DNA of 64,000 nt from Clostridiales bacterium (GTDB taxonomy: Bacteria; Bacillota; Clostridia; Christensenellales; UBA1242): NCBI GenBank assembly GCA_015069415.1, contig SVIQ01000001.1, positions 94,709-158,708 of the forward strand, read 5' to 3'. Each line of letters starts with the position of its first letter. Position 1 is the first letter of the stretch. A program made the position numbers and the translations under genes. The notes under the pieces were generated by a model. That model worked only from the letters and a program-made list of their open reading frames with translations, was not told where the DNA came from and ran no database searches. Shown piece after piece: positions 52,893 through 60,937 of this stretch.

Positions 52893-52921
52893 TTGACAAA
52901 TTTTAAAAAGTATGATAATAT
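52893..52921 (+). promoter_or_regulatory. Near-consensus promoter of OLE RNA
   Basis: TTGACA (52893-52898), 17-nt spacer ending in TGA (extended -10), TAATAT (52916-52921). Predicted +1 near 52928, three nucleotides before the closing helix of the RNA. Confidence 0.8.
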
Positions 52922-52927
52922 AATAAT

Positions 52928-53502
52928 ATCACGAAGGCGCAGTATTCTAGTCAACTAATGCAATTGAGGATACCGAAATAAGTATCGCTGGCATAACTAT
53001 GAAGTTCGTGGTGCTGGCTTTGGTTGCCCAAACTGGGGCTGGTGCTGGGAGTTAAGATTTTTGGGTGGTGCGTAACGGCATACGTGCAGAAGCCCAATCA
53101 TCGCGGAGACCTAAGAGGGTGGTGAATGAGCATTTTTACATATCAGGATCTATCACTTGGGAAAGAAACCTGCATGTGACGAAAGTTGTGTGCAGTGTAG
53201 CCTGCTTTGAGTGAAGAGTCGGGATAAAGCTACAACTTATTACTTCTCTAAGTACACGAAAGTAATCAAGTGCTTTTGAAATTCCTCTTTGCAAAATAAA
53301 GATAAAATTGTATGATGTTGTTAAGGAAAACTTCTAGACTGTTGCTTTATGCTGACGTTTCGAGGATTATAGTGTGGATTTAGTGGCGATTCGGTGCAAG
53401 TTTTGCGTAAAGGGAAACCGCTTTGCTGGTAACGGGAAAGTGCAAAATTGGGAAATCCAACCGAACCTATACCGCAAGGTTTACTCTTAACGTTGCCTTC
53501 GT
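52928..53502 (+). ncRNA. ole: OLE RNA (ornate large extremophilic RNA)
   Basis: A ~575-nt GC-richer, gene-free stretch in otherwise AT-rich DNA. Its ends form a perfect 8-bp helix: ACGAAGGC (52931-52938) with GCCTTCGT (53495-53502). Inside, CTGCATGTGAC (53170-53180) pairs with GTTGTGTGCAG (53185-53195) closed by a GAAA tetraloop, and TTGGG/CCCAA enclose a GCGTA/TACGT hairpin around 53060-53100. It has its own promoter. Size fits OLE RNA (about 600 nt), and it is followed directly by an OapA-like gene, the known OLE arrangement. OLE RNA works at the membrane with OapA and helps stress tolerance. The identity rests on architecture and neighbour, not a covariance-model search. Confidence 0.85.
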
Positions 53503-53538
53503 AATCTGATTATCACATGCGTTAAGCATTTATTATAT

Positions 53539-54093
53539 ATGAAAAAAGAGAATAAAAACAAATTTAAAGAATACTGGGCATGGCCATTAAAAGTTTTAAT
53601 AATGGCTCTTTGTCTTTCATTCGGTTTTAGCTTTTTAAGTGAATTAACTTTATCAAAAGCAAGTATCATTATTTCAATTGTCGTAATCTTAATCTTTATT
53701 GCATTAAGCATATTATTCGACATGGTAGGACTTGCTGTTGCCTCTTGCTCTATTGAGCCTTTTACATCAATGGCAAGTAGAAAAATAGTAGGTAGTAAAC
53801 AAGCAATTATTTTAATTAACAATGCAGACAGAGTTAGTTCTATTATGAACGACGTAATCGGTGACGTATGCGGAATTTTATCTGGTGCTGCAGGTGCAAG
53901 TATCTTAACAAAAATTGCTTTAGAAAATGCTGGCAACATTAAGGTTGTTTTAATTTCAAGCCTTGTGTCAGCAATTATCGCAGGACTTACAATTTGCGGT
54001 AAAGCATTATTTAAAAAAATTGCAATTAATTACTGCGTTCCAATCACACTAGCCCTTGCAAAATTCGTAAATTTCTTCACAAGAAAAGGTTAA
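53539..54093 (+). CDS. oapA: OLE-associated membrane protein OapA
   Basis: A 184-residue protein with about four membrane helices. Its core 'FDMVGLAVASCSIEPFTSMASRK' (in part) with two further 'NDVIGDVCGILSG' DxxG elements is the OapA signature. Homodimeric OapA anchors OLE RNA to the membrane; these motifs also resemble the DUF21/CNNM magnesium-related fold, which fits the reported Mg2+ link. It starts 37 nt after the OLE closing helix, without a terminator between, so both come from one transcript. No clear ribosome site precedes the ATG. Confidence 0.88.
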   Translation: MKKENKNKFKEYWAWPLKVLIMALCLSFGFSFLSELTLSKASIIISIVVILIFIALSILFDMVGLAVASCSIEPFTSMASRKIVGSKQAIILINNADRVSSIMNDVIGDVCGILSGAAGASILTKIALENAGNIKVVLISSLVSAIIAGLTICGKALFKKIAINYCVPITLALAKFVNFFTRKG

Positions 54094-54104
54094 TATTTTA
54101 AACA

Positions 54105-54131
54105 AAAAAATCCACAATATGTGGATTTTTT
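54105..54131. terminator. Bidirectional terminator (ATCCACA-type copy 3)
   Basis: AAAAAATCCACA / TGTGGATTTTTT hairpin with ATA loop, between oapA and the convergent ComEC-like gene. Confidence 0.85.
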
Positions 54132-54134
54132 GTT

Positions 54135-55358
54135 TTAACTTGGCCATGTTCTCATCGGTCGTTTGACACCGTCAATTACAATTTCTCGATTAAACCATTC
54201 ACTATCCTTTAAAAGTATGTCATTGTTAGAACACTTAACGCCAAAGTTTACACCGTCGCTTGTCTTTTGTGTTATTACAACAATGTTGCCATTGAACGAA
54301 GTGAATTCATCTTTTTCCCAATCAATGCAAAGTGATGTTACATAAATTTTGTCAGTATGTTTTGCAATAACATTTATAAATTCTTGAGTTGGGAATTGAT
54401 TATCTATTGCCTCTGTATATTCTGGACTTCCTGCGCAACAACAAACACAAACAACTTTTGGTTTGATTGCATCAATGAAATTTTCGCTTGAAGAAGTTTT
54501 GCTTCCATGATGACCTGCCTTATACAAATCTACGCAAGCATTTTCGTCATCTCTAATTGCTTTAAGACTTTCATTGTTTTCTAAAAGTTTAGATTCTCCT
54601 TCGCTTTTATGTTCTTCTAAATCTCCTGTAAATAAGAAATTTTTGCCTTCATATGTAATAAGAACACAAACCGAATAATTATTTTCTGTTCCATTTAATT
54701 TATTTTCAAAATAATAATTATATAAAATTTCAATTTTTAATTCTTTATTTTCGCCAATTTCATAAATTTTATTATTATTTAATTTTGACTCTGTTGAACA
54801 ATCGAAGTACTCTGCGTCGCATCTCTCTATTGCATCATCTCTTTCGCTAATATATTTTTTAAGCATTCCTTCATCTGGATCTTTGTTTGTAGCGTTTCCA
54901 AAATCAATAATTGTTCCATAATCAAACAAGTCAAATAAACTTTTAGTTTTTCCACTTGTTGCAAAACCAGCATAATGATCTGTGTGAGCATGAGTTACAA
55001 TACAATAATCAATCTTGTCATCTTTCATGTAGGATTTAAGATAATTTTGAACATGTGAAATGCTACTAGACTTTGAACCGCAGTCAATTAAAATGTCTGT
55101 TGAACCGTAACGGATATATGTACAATCTCCTGTATACTTATTTCCAAGTTCTAAAAAGTGTACAGACAATTCGCCATCTTCGCCTGAAAGTTGTACATTA
55201 GATAATTCTTCAGTTGAATTGTAAGAATAAAAGATTTCTTCTCCAACAACCAATTCTTCAGTTTCTGGTAATGTGGAATAAATTAAATATCCACCACCGC
55301 CAGCAACACCTAAAACTAATGCTAAAAATAACATTATAAACTTAGTAAATTTATTCAT
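54135..55358 (-). CDS. ComEC/Rec2-like exported metallo-beta-lactamase-fold hydrolase
   Basis: A 407-residue protein with an N-terminal signal/anchor helix (residues ~5-28). The catalytic domain has 'HFLELGNKYTGDCTYIRYG', 'ILIDCGS', 'IVTHAHTDHYAG' (HxHxDH) and 'LFTGDLEE', 'YKAGHHGSKTSS'. This matches the standalone beta-lactamase domain of ComEC, and secreted nuclease-like relatives. It lacks the channel part, so DNA uptake is not implied. GGAGGTAACA precedes the ATG, which overlaps the upstream stop (ATGAATAA), so the two genes are coupled. Confidence 0.75.
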   Translation of the reverse strand: MNKFTKFIMLFLALVLGVAGGGGYLIYSTLPETEELVVGEEIFYSYNSTEELSNVQLSGEDGELSVHFLELGNKYTGDCTYIRYGSTDILIDCGSKSSSISHVQNYLKSYMKDDKIDYCIVTHAHTDHYAGFATSGKTKSLFDLFDYGTIIDFGNATNKDPDEGMLKKYISERDDAIERCDAEYFDCSTESKLNNNKIYEIGENKELKIEILYNYYFENKLNGTENNYSVCVLITYEGKNFLFTGDLEEHKSEGESKLLENNESLKAIRDDENACVDLYKAGHHGSKTSSSENFIDAIKPKVVCVCCCAGSPEYTEAIDNQFPTQEFINVIAKHTDKIYVTSLCIDWEKDEFTSFNGNIVVITQKTSDGVNFGVKCSNNDILLKDSEWFNREIVIDGVKRPMRTWPS

Positions 55359-55857
55359 TGTTACCTCCTGCATTAAATATTTCTTCTTGTTCGGTTGGCT
55401 CAACAAAAGTTATTAATCTTATTTTTTTGATTTTAAATATTTTACCATATTTTAAATTTGTTGCAGTGTATTGTATGTAATAAGTACCTTCGCTGTCAGC
55501 TGAATATGTTCCGTCTTCATGTTTTTCTAAATTTGTTTCTATTTCAACTTTGTCACTTTCGTCTTTTCCGAATGCAACAATTTTTACACCAGTATCTTCA
55601 TAAGTTTTGTCTAATGTTAAAGTTAATTCATCATTACCGACTATTTCAAAACAATCATTACGTGTTAAAAATTTTACACCGAAAAATCCACCAGCTACGC
55701 CTACTGCTAAAACAAACAAAATCAAACAAACAGTACCAAATCCTAATTTCTTTAATTTTTTATTAACTTTTTTACTTTCACTTTTTTTAGGTTTGTTAAA
55801 ATTAAAATCTAACTCAACCTTCTTTGAAGTTTTACTTGCAGTTTTTCTTTTTGCCAT
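55351..55857 (-). CDS. Membrane-anchored protein with DUF5011-like Ig domain (168 aa)
   Basis: A Lys-rich cytosolic N-terminus of ~35 residues, one membrane helix (residues ~37-60), then an outside beta domain: 'LTLDKTYEDTGVKIVAF' and 'GTYYIQYTATN' give the 'YxDxGV...GxYxVxYTA' pattern of DUF5011 Ig-like domains. The function is likely structural or adhesive. TTAGGAGGAG precedes the ATG at 55857. Its end overlaps the start of the hydrolase gene by 8 nt. Confidence 0.65.
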   Translation of the reverse strand: MAKRKTASKTSKKVELDFNFNKPKKSESKKVNKKLKKLGFGTVCLILFVLAVGVAGGFFGVKFLTRNDCFEIVGNDELTLTLDKTYEDTGVKIVAFGKDESDKVEIETNLEKHEDGTYSADSEGTYYIQYTATNLKYGKIFKIKKIRLITFVEPTEQEEIFNAGGNNE

Positions 55858-56044
55858 TTCTCCTCCTAATGACATTATATCATAAATTATTTTTTTACTC
55901 CAAATAAATGACAATAATTTATTTATTAAAATTAATTAAATCTTTTTATAATGTTTTTAATTAATTGATTTGTTTTTTATAAAATAATTAAATTAAAAAA
56001 TATAAAATTTAAATAAATTTTTTAAAATTATTAAAAATTAATAA

Positions 56045-56070
56045 AAAAATCTAGATATTTCTAGATTTTT
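56045..56070 (-). terminator. Terminator overlapping the gltX stop
   Basis: AAAAATCTAGA (56045-56055), TATT loop, TCTAGATTTTT (56060-56070). The TAG stop of gltX (56051-56053 on the plus strand as CTA) is inside the stem. Confidence 0.8.
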
Positions 56071-57718
56071 CTAAAATTTTAATTAATTTTTCAATTCTTT
56101 TTCTTACTTCATCAATTCCGACTATTTTCATAATTGAGTAAAGTTCAGGACTATTTTCTTTTCCCGTAATCGCAAGACGAACAAATTTAGAAGTGTCCGC
56201 AACGTTTCCAGCGTAAAGTTCCGGATTTTGTTTATAAGTCTTGTTGTCTACAAAATTATATTTCAAAGACTTTTCTTTCAAGTCGTTAAACCATGTTTGA
56301 TTGTCAATAACTTCTTCATAACTATCTTTGTACTCAGTCAAGAAATTAATTAAATTTTCTTTCTTTACATTTCCTAAATTAATTTCAAAGTCTGCTTCAA
56401 AGTTAGGAAGAACATAATTGTAAATGTCTAATATTTCACTAAAATATGTTATATCTTTTCTTGGACGTTCTCCGCCTCTGTCAATTGTCAAAACTTTTAA
56501 TAAAGTATCTTTGTTATCTTCAATCGTTTTAACATCTTCTACCGACCATTCTTTTGCCCAAGCAAGAAGATTATTATAAACTTCTTCAGCAGTGTAACGA
56601 GAAATGATTGTTTTAGAAATATCATTTAATTTTACAAAATCAAACATTGGATTTGTAACTCCCATTTTACTAATTGCGAATGGGAATTCTGAATAATGTA
56701 ATGTTGGATTATTTTTTCTCCAAATTTCAAAGTCTGAATTAAGTAAATTTAAAATGTACTCAACTACAGCAGTTGTAGGATATCCTTTTCTTAAGAAAAA
56801 TCTTACATCCGCGAAAGCATCTTTACGTTTACTAATTTTTCTTTTGTTTCCAGTTTCTTCATCTAAAACGCAAATATTAGGAGTATGCGCATATTTAAAT
56901 GGAGTGTATCCAAACGCATGAGCAAGCTCAATGTGAACAGGTAATGATTGATACCACTCTTGTCCACGAATTACAGTTGTAGTCTTCATCAACATATCAT
57001 CAACTATATGAGCAAAAGCATAAACAGGAATTCCGTTTGATTTGATTAAAACATCATCTCTTAAATTTTCTCTTACTTCCTTTTCGCCTTTAATTGCATC
57101 AACAAATTTATAAGTTTTATCTTTTTCACCAATAGATTTAAGTCTTAAAGCAAAAGATTTTCCTTCGTTTAAATTTTTTTCAATTTCTTCTAAACTTAAA
57201 TCTCTACAAGGGTCTTTTACTTCTAAATCATCAGCATTTTCAAGTTCCTCTTCACGTCTTTTTAGGATTTCTTCTTTTCCATTTGTTACTGAACAAAAAC
57301 AAGGGAAAGCTCTACCGCGACTTACTAATTCGTGAGCAAATGAACGATAAATATCCACGCGTTGACTTTGAACATAAGGACCATAATCTCCAATTTCTTC
57401 TAAATTGTCACCCCTATATCCCTCATCAGGTGTTAATCCAAAACGACATAACATATCATACGCGATTTGTCCAGCATTTTCAACTTCACGTTTTCCGTCA
57501 GTGTCTTCAAGTCTGCAATAAAACAATCCATCAGTTTTGTTTGCAAGCATTCTATGAATAACACCTTGATAAAGTTGACCAACATGAAGATATCCTGTTG
57601 GGCTTGGAGCAATACGAGTTACTTCGCCATTTACTTTTCTATCTTTATATTTATCAAAATAATAGTCTACGGATTTTGTGTTCGGATAAAGTAAGTCTGC
57701 TAATTTTTTGTAATCCAT
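56051..57718 (-). CDS. gltX: Glutamyl-tRNA synthetase
   Basis: A 555-residue class I synthetase. 'RIAPSPTGYLHVGQLYQG' (HIGH-type HVGQ), 'CRLEDTDGKREVE', 'VIRGQEWYQSLPVHIEL' and 'KISKRKD' (KMSKS-type) are present. The C-terminal anticodon part is diverged and includes several Lys/Asn-rich stretches, about 60 residues longer than in many bacteria. Discriminating versus non-discriminating type cannot be read by eye. It lies 9 nt after no promoter of its own that I see; a small spacer separates it from the 338-residue lipoprotein gene downstream in the same direction. Confidence 0.93.
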   Translation of the reverse strand: MDYKKLADLLYPNTKSVDYYFDKYKDRKVNGEVTRIAPSPTGYLHVGQLYQGVIHRMLANKTDGLFYCRLEDTDGKREVENAGQIAYDMLCRFGLTPDEGYRGDNLEEIGDYGPYVQSQRVDIYRSFAHELVSRGRAFPCFCSVTNGKEEILKRREEELENADDLEVKDPCRDLSLEEIEKNLNEGKSFALRLKSIGEKDKTYKFVDAIKGEKEVRENLRDDVLIKSNGIPVYAFAHIVDDMLMKTTTVIRGQEWYQSLPVHIELAHAFGYTPFKYAHTPNICVLDEETGNKRKISKRKDAFADVRFFLRKGYPTTAVVEYILNLLNSDFEIWRKNNPTLHYSEFPFAISKMGVTNPMFDFVKLNDISKTIISRYTAEEVYNNLLAWAKEWSVEDVKTIEDNKDTLLKVLTIDRGGERPRKDITYFSEILDIYNYVLPNFEADFEINLGNVKKENLINFLTEYKDSYEEVIDNQTWFNDLKEKSLKYNFVDNKTYKQNPELYAGNVADTSKFVRLAITGKENSPELYSIMKIVGIDEVRKRIEKLIKILEKSRNI

Positions 57719-57727
57719 TTTTTCTCC

Positions 57728-58744
57728 TTAAGCTAAAACTCCTGCTGAAATAATATTATTTAATGTATTCAAATAATTAATTGCAAGAGCGTCGTAATTG
57801 TCAATAATATTTATATAATTTTCATCTACCGGTTCTGTAAAATTCTTTGAAGATTTTTCAATCTCTTTACTTGCAATCATAACACTCTCAAAAATATTGT
57901 CAATCGCAATCTGTGAATTTCTTAAAATTACTAAATTATCTTTAAAATCTTCATCATTTGTAACTTGGAAATTTTTAATTTTAAAGCTTAAAACATTATT
58001 TAATTTTTCAGTTTCAATTTCAGGCAAGCTCACTTCATCATAAATGAAAGTTTTTAAGTCTCGTCCATTAATGTTCTTTTCAATATATCCCCAAGTGTAA
58101 TACACTGAACCTAAAGACATACGTGCTTCAAGATTTATTTTTGCAAGAACATTTTCCAAATTCATGTTTTGATCAGTTATTTCATTGATTTTTGGCATAT
58201 TGTAATCTAGCACATGATTAAAATAAAAGTTATAGCAAATTTCAAATAGGTTACTAGTCGCGTCAAATAAATCTTGGTAAGACAAAAGCAAATTTAATCC
58301 AGATGCATCTTTCATTTCAGTTCTTTCTTCAATAGATGATGCAAAAGTTGTGTAAGTATTTTCTAAAATTGTCAAACTCGAATCAACATCTTTTAATTCA
58401 GACTCGAAATCATCTAATGCATTTTTTAATTTGTTTCGTGCTGATTTGTTTAAATTTTTAGCATTTTTTACAAATTGAACATAATTGTTGTTGAAATCAC
58501 TTAATGAAACAAACAAATCTTCAAATTCTTCAATTGCCGTTTGACCTTTTTGGTTTAATGAAATATGTGAAACTTCAATTTCATTGTTTTCATAAGTAAT
58601 ATGTTCCAAACCATCAAAACATGCAATGTAATCTTTTTCTAAATTTTCTATTTTGTAGCCAGCATCTTTTTTACCACATCCAGTAAAAGAAAACACGCTA
58701 ACAGCAACCATTAAGCAAAGTACTAATGATAATAATTTTTTCAT
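57728..58744 (-). CDS. Lipoprotein of unknown function (338 aa)
   Basis: Signal peptide with lipobox 'SFTGC' (Cys 23). The mature part is almost wholly helical with regular hydrophobic spacing and few Gly/Pro, like a coiled-coil or helical bundle. It overlaps the preceding gene by one base (TAATG), so the pair is translationally coupled; both are helical and envelope-anchored, and likely work together. Not recognised. gltX is next on the same strand, so the three may be one transcript. Confidence 0.65.
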   Translation of the reverse strand: MKKLLSLVLCLMVAVSVFSFTGCGKKDAGYKIENLEKDYIACFDGLEHITYENNEIEVSHISLNQKGQTAIEEFEDLFVSLSDFNNNYVQFVKNAKNLNKSARNKLKNALDDFESELKDVDSSLTILENTYTTFASSIEERTEMKDASGLNLLLSYQDLFDATSNLFEICYNFYFNHVLDYNMPKINEITDQNMNLENVLAKINLEARMSLGSVYYTWGYIEKNINGRDLKTFIYDEVSLPEIETEKLNNVLSFKIKNFQVTNDEDFKDNLVILRNSQIAIDNIFESVMIASKEIEKSSKNFTEPVDENYINIIDNYDALAINYLNTLNNIISAGVLA

Positions 58745-59595
58745 TACGCAACCTCCCCTAATGCCTTTTTAAGCAAATATGTAGCATTAATTTCCTTGTT
58801 TACATTCATTCCATTTGCTTGAGCATAATTTGTAGCTAATTTCTTTGCAAAGATTTCTTTGTCACAATTATTGTAAGCATTAATGAATTCTGACATCTCT
58901 TTTGTGTAATTATTTTTTACTTGTCCATTAAATGTAAATTTTGTGTTCATGAAAGCAGTGTTATCACCTTTAAACACTACATAATTAACATCTTCAGTAG
59001 TATCTAGTGTTAAATTTGAACATTCGTAATCAACTACATTGCAGTAAATATCAATCAAAGTGAAATTAGCATCACTAGACGAATCAATTCCGATTTTTAC
59101 AATGTTTGAATTGAGATAACTAACAGTTTTAGCATACTCTTTAAAGTAGATTGCAATTTGTTTAATTACAACGTCTCCACTTTCGACAACATTAAACAAT
59201 TCAGAATTTTCAGCTTTATCTAAGTACTCATCAATTAACTTTGCAGTTTCTTTTCTTTCATCTTTTAAAGCATCTACTTTTTTTGCAATTTTTTCTTCTT
59301 TGAATTCAGAGCCTTTTGCTTGCAAAGTGTATGCATTTAAATATTTAAACGAAGAATCTAAATTTTTACTTAAATCGCAAAATGCAGAAAATCTAGTTTC
59401 ACTTGTTTTTTCTAAGTACATTTCATTCAAAGAATCAATCTTTTCATTGAATTCTCCATTTGTTTTTTGGAAATTTTGAATTTCTACGAAAGCCGTCTTT
59501 TCTTTCTTAAAATGAGCAAAGAAAACGTAAGCAGAAAGTGCTACTGTTACAGCAATCAAAATAGTTATTATTAATATTTTAAATAATTTCTTCAT
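58744..59595 (-). CDS. Membrane-anchored helical protein (283 aa), partner of the 338-residue lipoprotein
   Basis: One N-terminal membrane helix (residues ~7-28), then a helical outside part with Lys/Glu/Asn repeats such as 'YLDKAENSELFNVVE' and 'YEC'. It resembles the downstream lipoprotein in composition. No family is recognised. It ends in TAATG with the lipoprotein start. Upstream is a poly-A/T divergent spacer facing fabG. Confidence 0.6.
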   Translation of the reverse strand: MKKLFKILIITILIAVTVALSAYVFFAHFKKEKTAFVEIQNFQKTNGEFNEKIDSLNEMYLEKTSETRFSAFCDLSKNLDSSFKYLNAYTLQAKGSEFKEEKIAKKVDALKDERKETAKLIDEYLDKAENSELFNVVESGDVVIKQIAIYFKEYAKTVSYLNSNIVKIGIDSSSDANFTLIDIYCNVVDYECSNLTLDTTEDVNYVVFKGDNTAFMNTKFTFNGQVKNNYTKEMSEFINAYNNCDKEIFAKKLATNYAQANGMNVNKEINATYLLKKALGEVA

Positions 59596-59667
59596 GTTTT
59601 AATTATAATATTTTTATTTTTCCTTGTCAATAAAACTAATTAATTAAAAAATAAAAAGATAAAACTA

Positions 59668-59696
59668 TTGAAAATTTATTTCATATTTGCTAATAT
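59668..59696 (+). promoter_or_regulatory. Promoter giving a leaderless fabG-like mRNA
   Basis: TTGAAA (59668-59673), 17-nt spacer, TAATAT (59691-59696), then 6 nt to the ATG at 59703. No ribosome site. Confidence 0.65.
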
Positions 59697-59702
59697 AGTA
59701 AC

Positions 59703-60413
59703 ATGAAAACAGTAATTATAAGTGGTGCCAACGGCGGAATAGGAATTGAAATAGCAAAGACATTAATGCAAAAAGGATATTTTGCAGTTCTTCTTTACCA
59801 CAAAAACAAAAACGAAATAAAGAAACTAAACGGAAATTTTCTTGCTGTAAAATGTGACGTAACCAACGAACAAGACATTGAAAACCTTGTTAATTCATTA
59901 AAAACTCAAAATATTAATGTTACACATTTAGTGAATTGTGCAGGAGTTTCAAAGTTTAACCTTATCCAAGACGTTACTTTCAAAGAAATGCAACATTTAA
60001 TAAATGTTAACCTTGTTGGAACCATGCTTTTAACTAAACACATTTCTAAAATTATGATTTCAAACAAAAAAGGAAATATTATTAACATTTCTTCTATTTG
60101 GGGAGTTGTTGGATCTAGCATGGAATCGGTTTACTCTGCCACTAAAGGAGGAATCAATTCATTTACACTTGCATTAGCGAAAGAATTAGGACCTTCTAAT
60201 ATCAACGTAAACGCAGTTTGTCCAGGTCTTATAAAAACTCCAATGAACGAAAGTTTAAGTGAAGACACTATTAATTCCATCATTGAAGAAACTCCAATTA
60301 AAAGAATGGGAGAACCTATTGATGTTGCAAATTTAGTAAACTTTTTAGCAAGCGATGAAGCTTCTTTTATCACAGGTCAAATCATAACAATCGACGGAGG
60401 ATTAACATTATAA
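59703..60413 (+). CDS. fabG: 3-oxoacyl-ACP reductase-like short-chain dehydrogenase (FabG-like)
   Basis: A 236-residue SDR. 'SGANGGIGIEIA' is the TGxxxGxG cofactor loop, 'VNCAGVS' the NNAG motif, 'SSIWGVVGSSMESVYSATKGG' (in part) the Ser-Tyr-Lys catalytic triad (YxxxK), and 'INVNAVCPG' plus 'FITGQIITIDGG' the FabG end. It would reduce 3-oxoacyl-ACP in fatty acid synthesis, though SDRs of other function share these motifs. Monocistronic, with own promoter and terminator. Confidence 0.8.
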   Translation: MKTVIISGANGGIGIEIAKTLMQKGYFAVLLYHKNKNEIKKLNGNFLAVKCDVTNEQDIENLVNSLKTQNINVTHLVNCAGVSKFNLIQDVTFKEMQHLINVNLVGTMLLTKHISKIMISNKKGNIINISSIWGVVGSSMESVYSATKGGINSFTLALAKELGPSNINVNAVCPGLIKTPMNESLSEDTINSIIEETPIKRMGEPIDVANLVNFLASDEASFITGQIITIDGGLTL

Positions 60414-60440
60414 AAAAACTTACGATTTCGTAAGTTTTTT
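60413..60440. terminator. Bidirectional terminator after fabG
   Basis: AAAAAACTTACGA / TCGTAAGTTTTTT with TT loop, between the convergent fabG and 145-residue genes. Confidence 0.85.
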
Positions 60441-60448
60441 CTTTCATA

Positions 60449-60886
60449 TTATTTTCCTTCAATTTTGTCATTTGTCTTAGTGTTTGTAACTAATCTTTCA
60501 CCAACACACCAAGTTGCAATTAAGAAACCAGTTGTGATTAAAGAGATTAATGAAACAGAGATGAACAAATTGAAGAAATCTACAGCAAGTCCAGCCTTTG
60601 TTGTGTTCATCATGTAGAGAATTGCAGCCATTACTACAGCAAGAATGCTCAACACATACACAATAAGACCAGAAATGATTTTGTTCTCGCTTGTCATAGT
60701 GCAAATTACATCAAAAATCACAGCACCAATTACCAAGCCAGTCCAAACGAAATAAACAACTTTAGCCCACATAGTCAAATCTCTAGCTAGTAATGCAAAG
60801 ACAAACCATGCAGAACATAAAACTGTTAATATTGCCAAAGAATAGTAAACAATCTTTGACAAACCTGCTTTGTTAGTTATGCTCAT
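60449..60886 (-). CDS. Four-helix membrane protein (145 aa)
   Basis: Four hydrophobic helices spaced evenly, with short polar loops and a Lys/Asn tail. No family recognised. An ideal AGGAGGTCTT site precedes the ATG at 60886. It lies downstream of the P-type ATPase gene on the same strand (51 nt), so a functional link with cation transport is possible but not shown. Confidence 0.55.
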   Translation of the reverse strand: MSITNKAGLSKIVYYSLAILTVLCSAWFVFALLARDLTMWAKVVYFVWTGLVIGAVIFDVICTMTSENKIISGLIVYVLSILAVVMAAILYMMNTTKAGLAVDFFNLFISVSLISLITTGFLIATWCVGERLVTNTKTNDKIEGK

Positions 60887-60937
60887 AAGACCTCCTACAT
60901 TTATTGTTGTCAAATAGGAGGAATTTTATACTTTCTT

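Noticed and set aside
52928-53502. RNase P RNA, tmRNA or group II intron for the structured element
   Set aside because: No RNase P core motif, no tRNA-like ends with a tag frame, no intron domain V. The closing helix, size and adjacent OapA gene fit OLE RNA better.
49212-57718. T-box leaders before tyrS or gltX
   Set aside because: The spacers are 11 nt (tyrS) and 9 nt (gltX), too short for a T-box, and no T-box sequence is seen.
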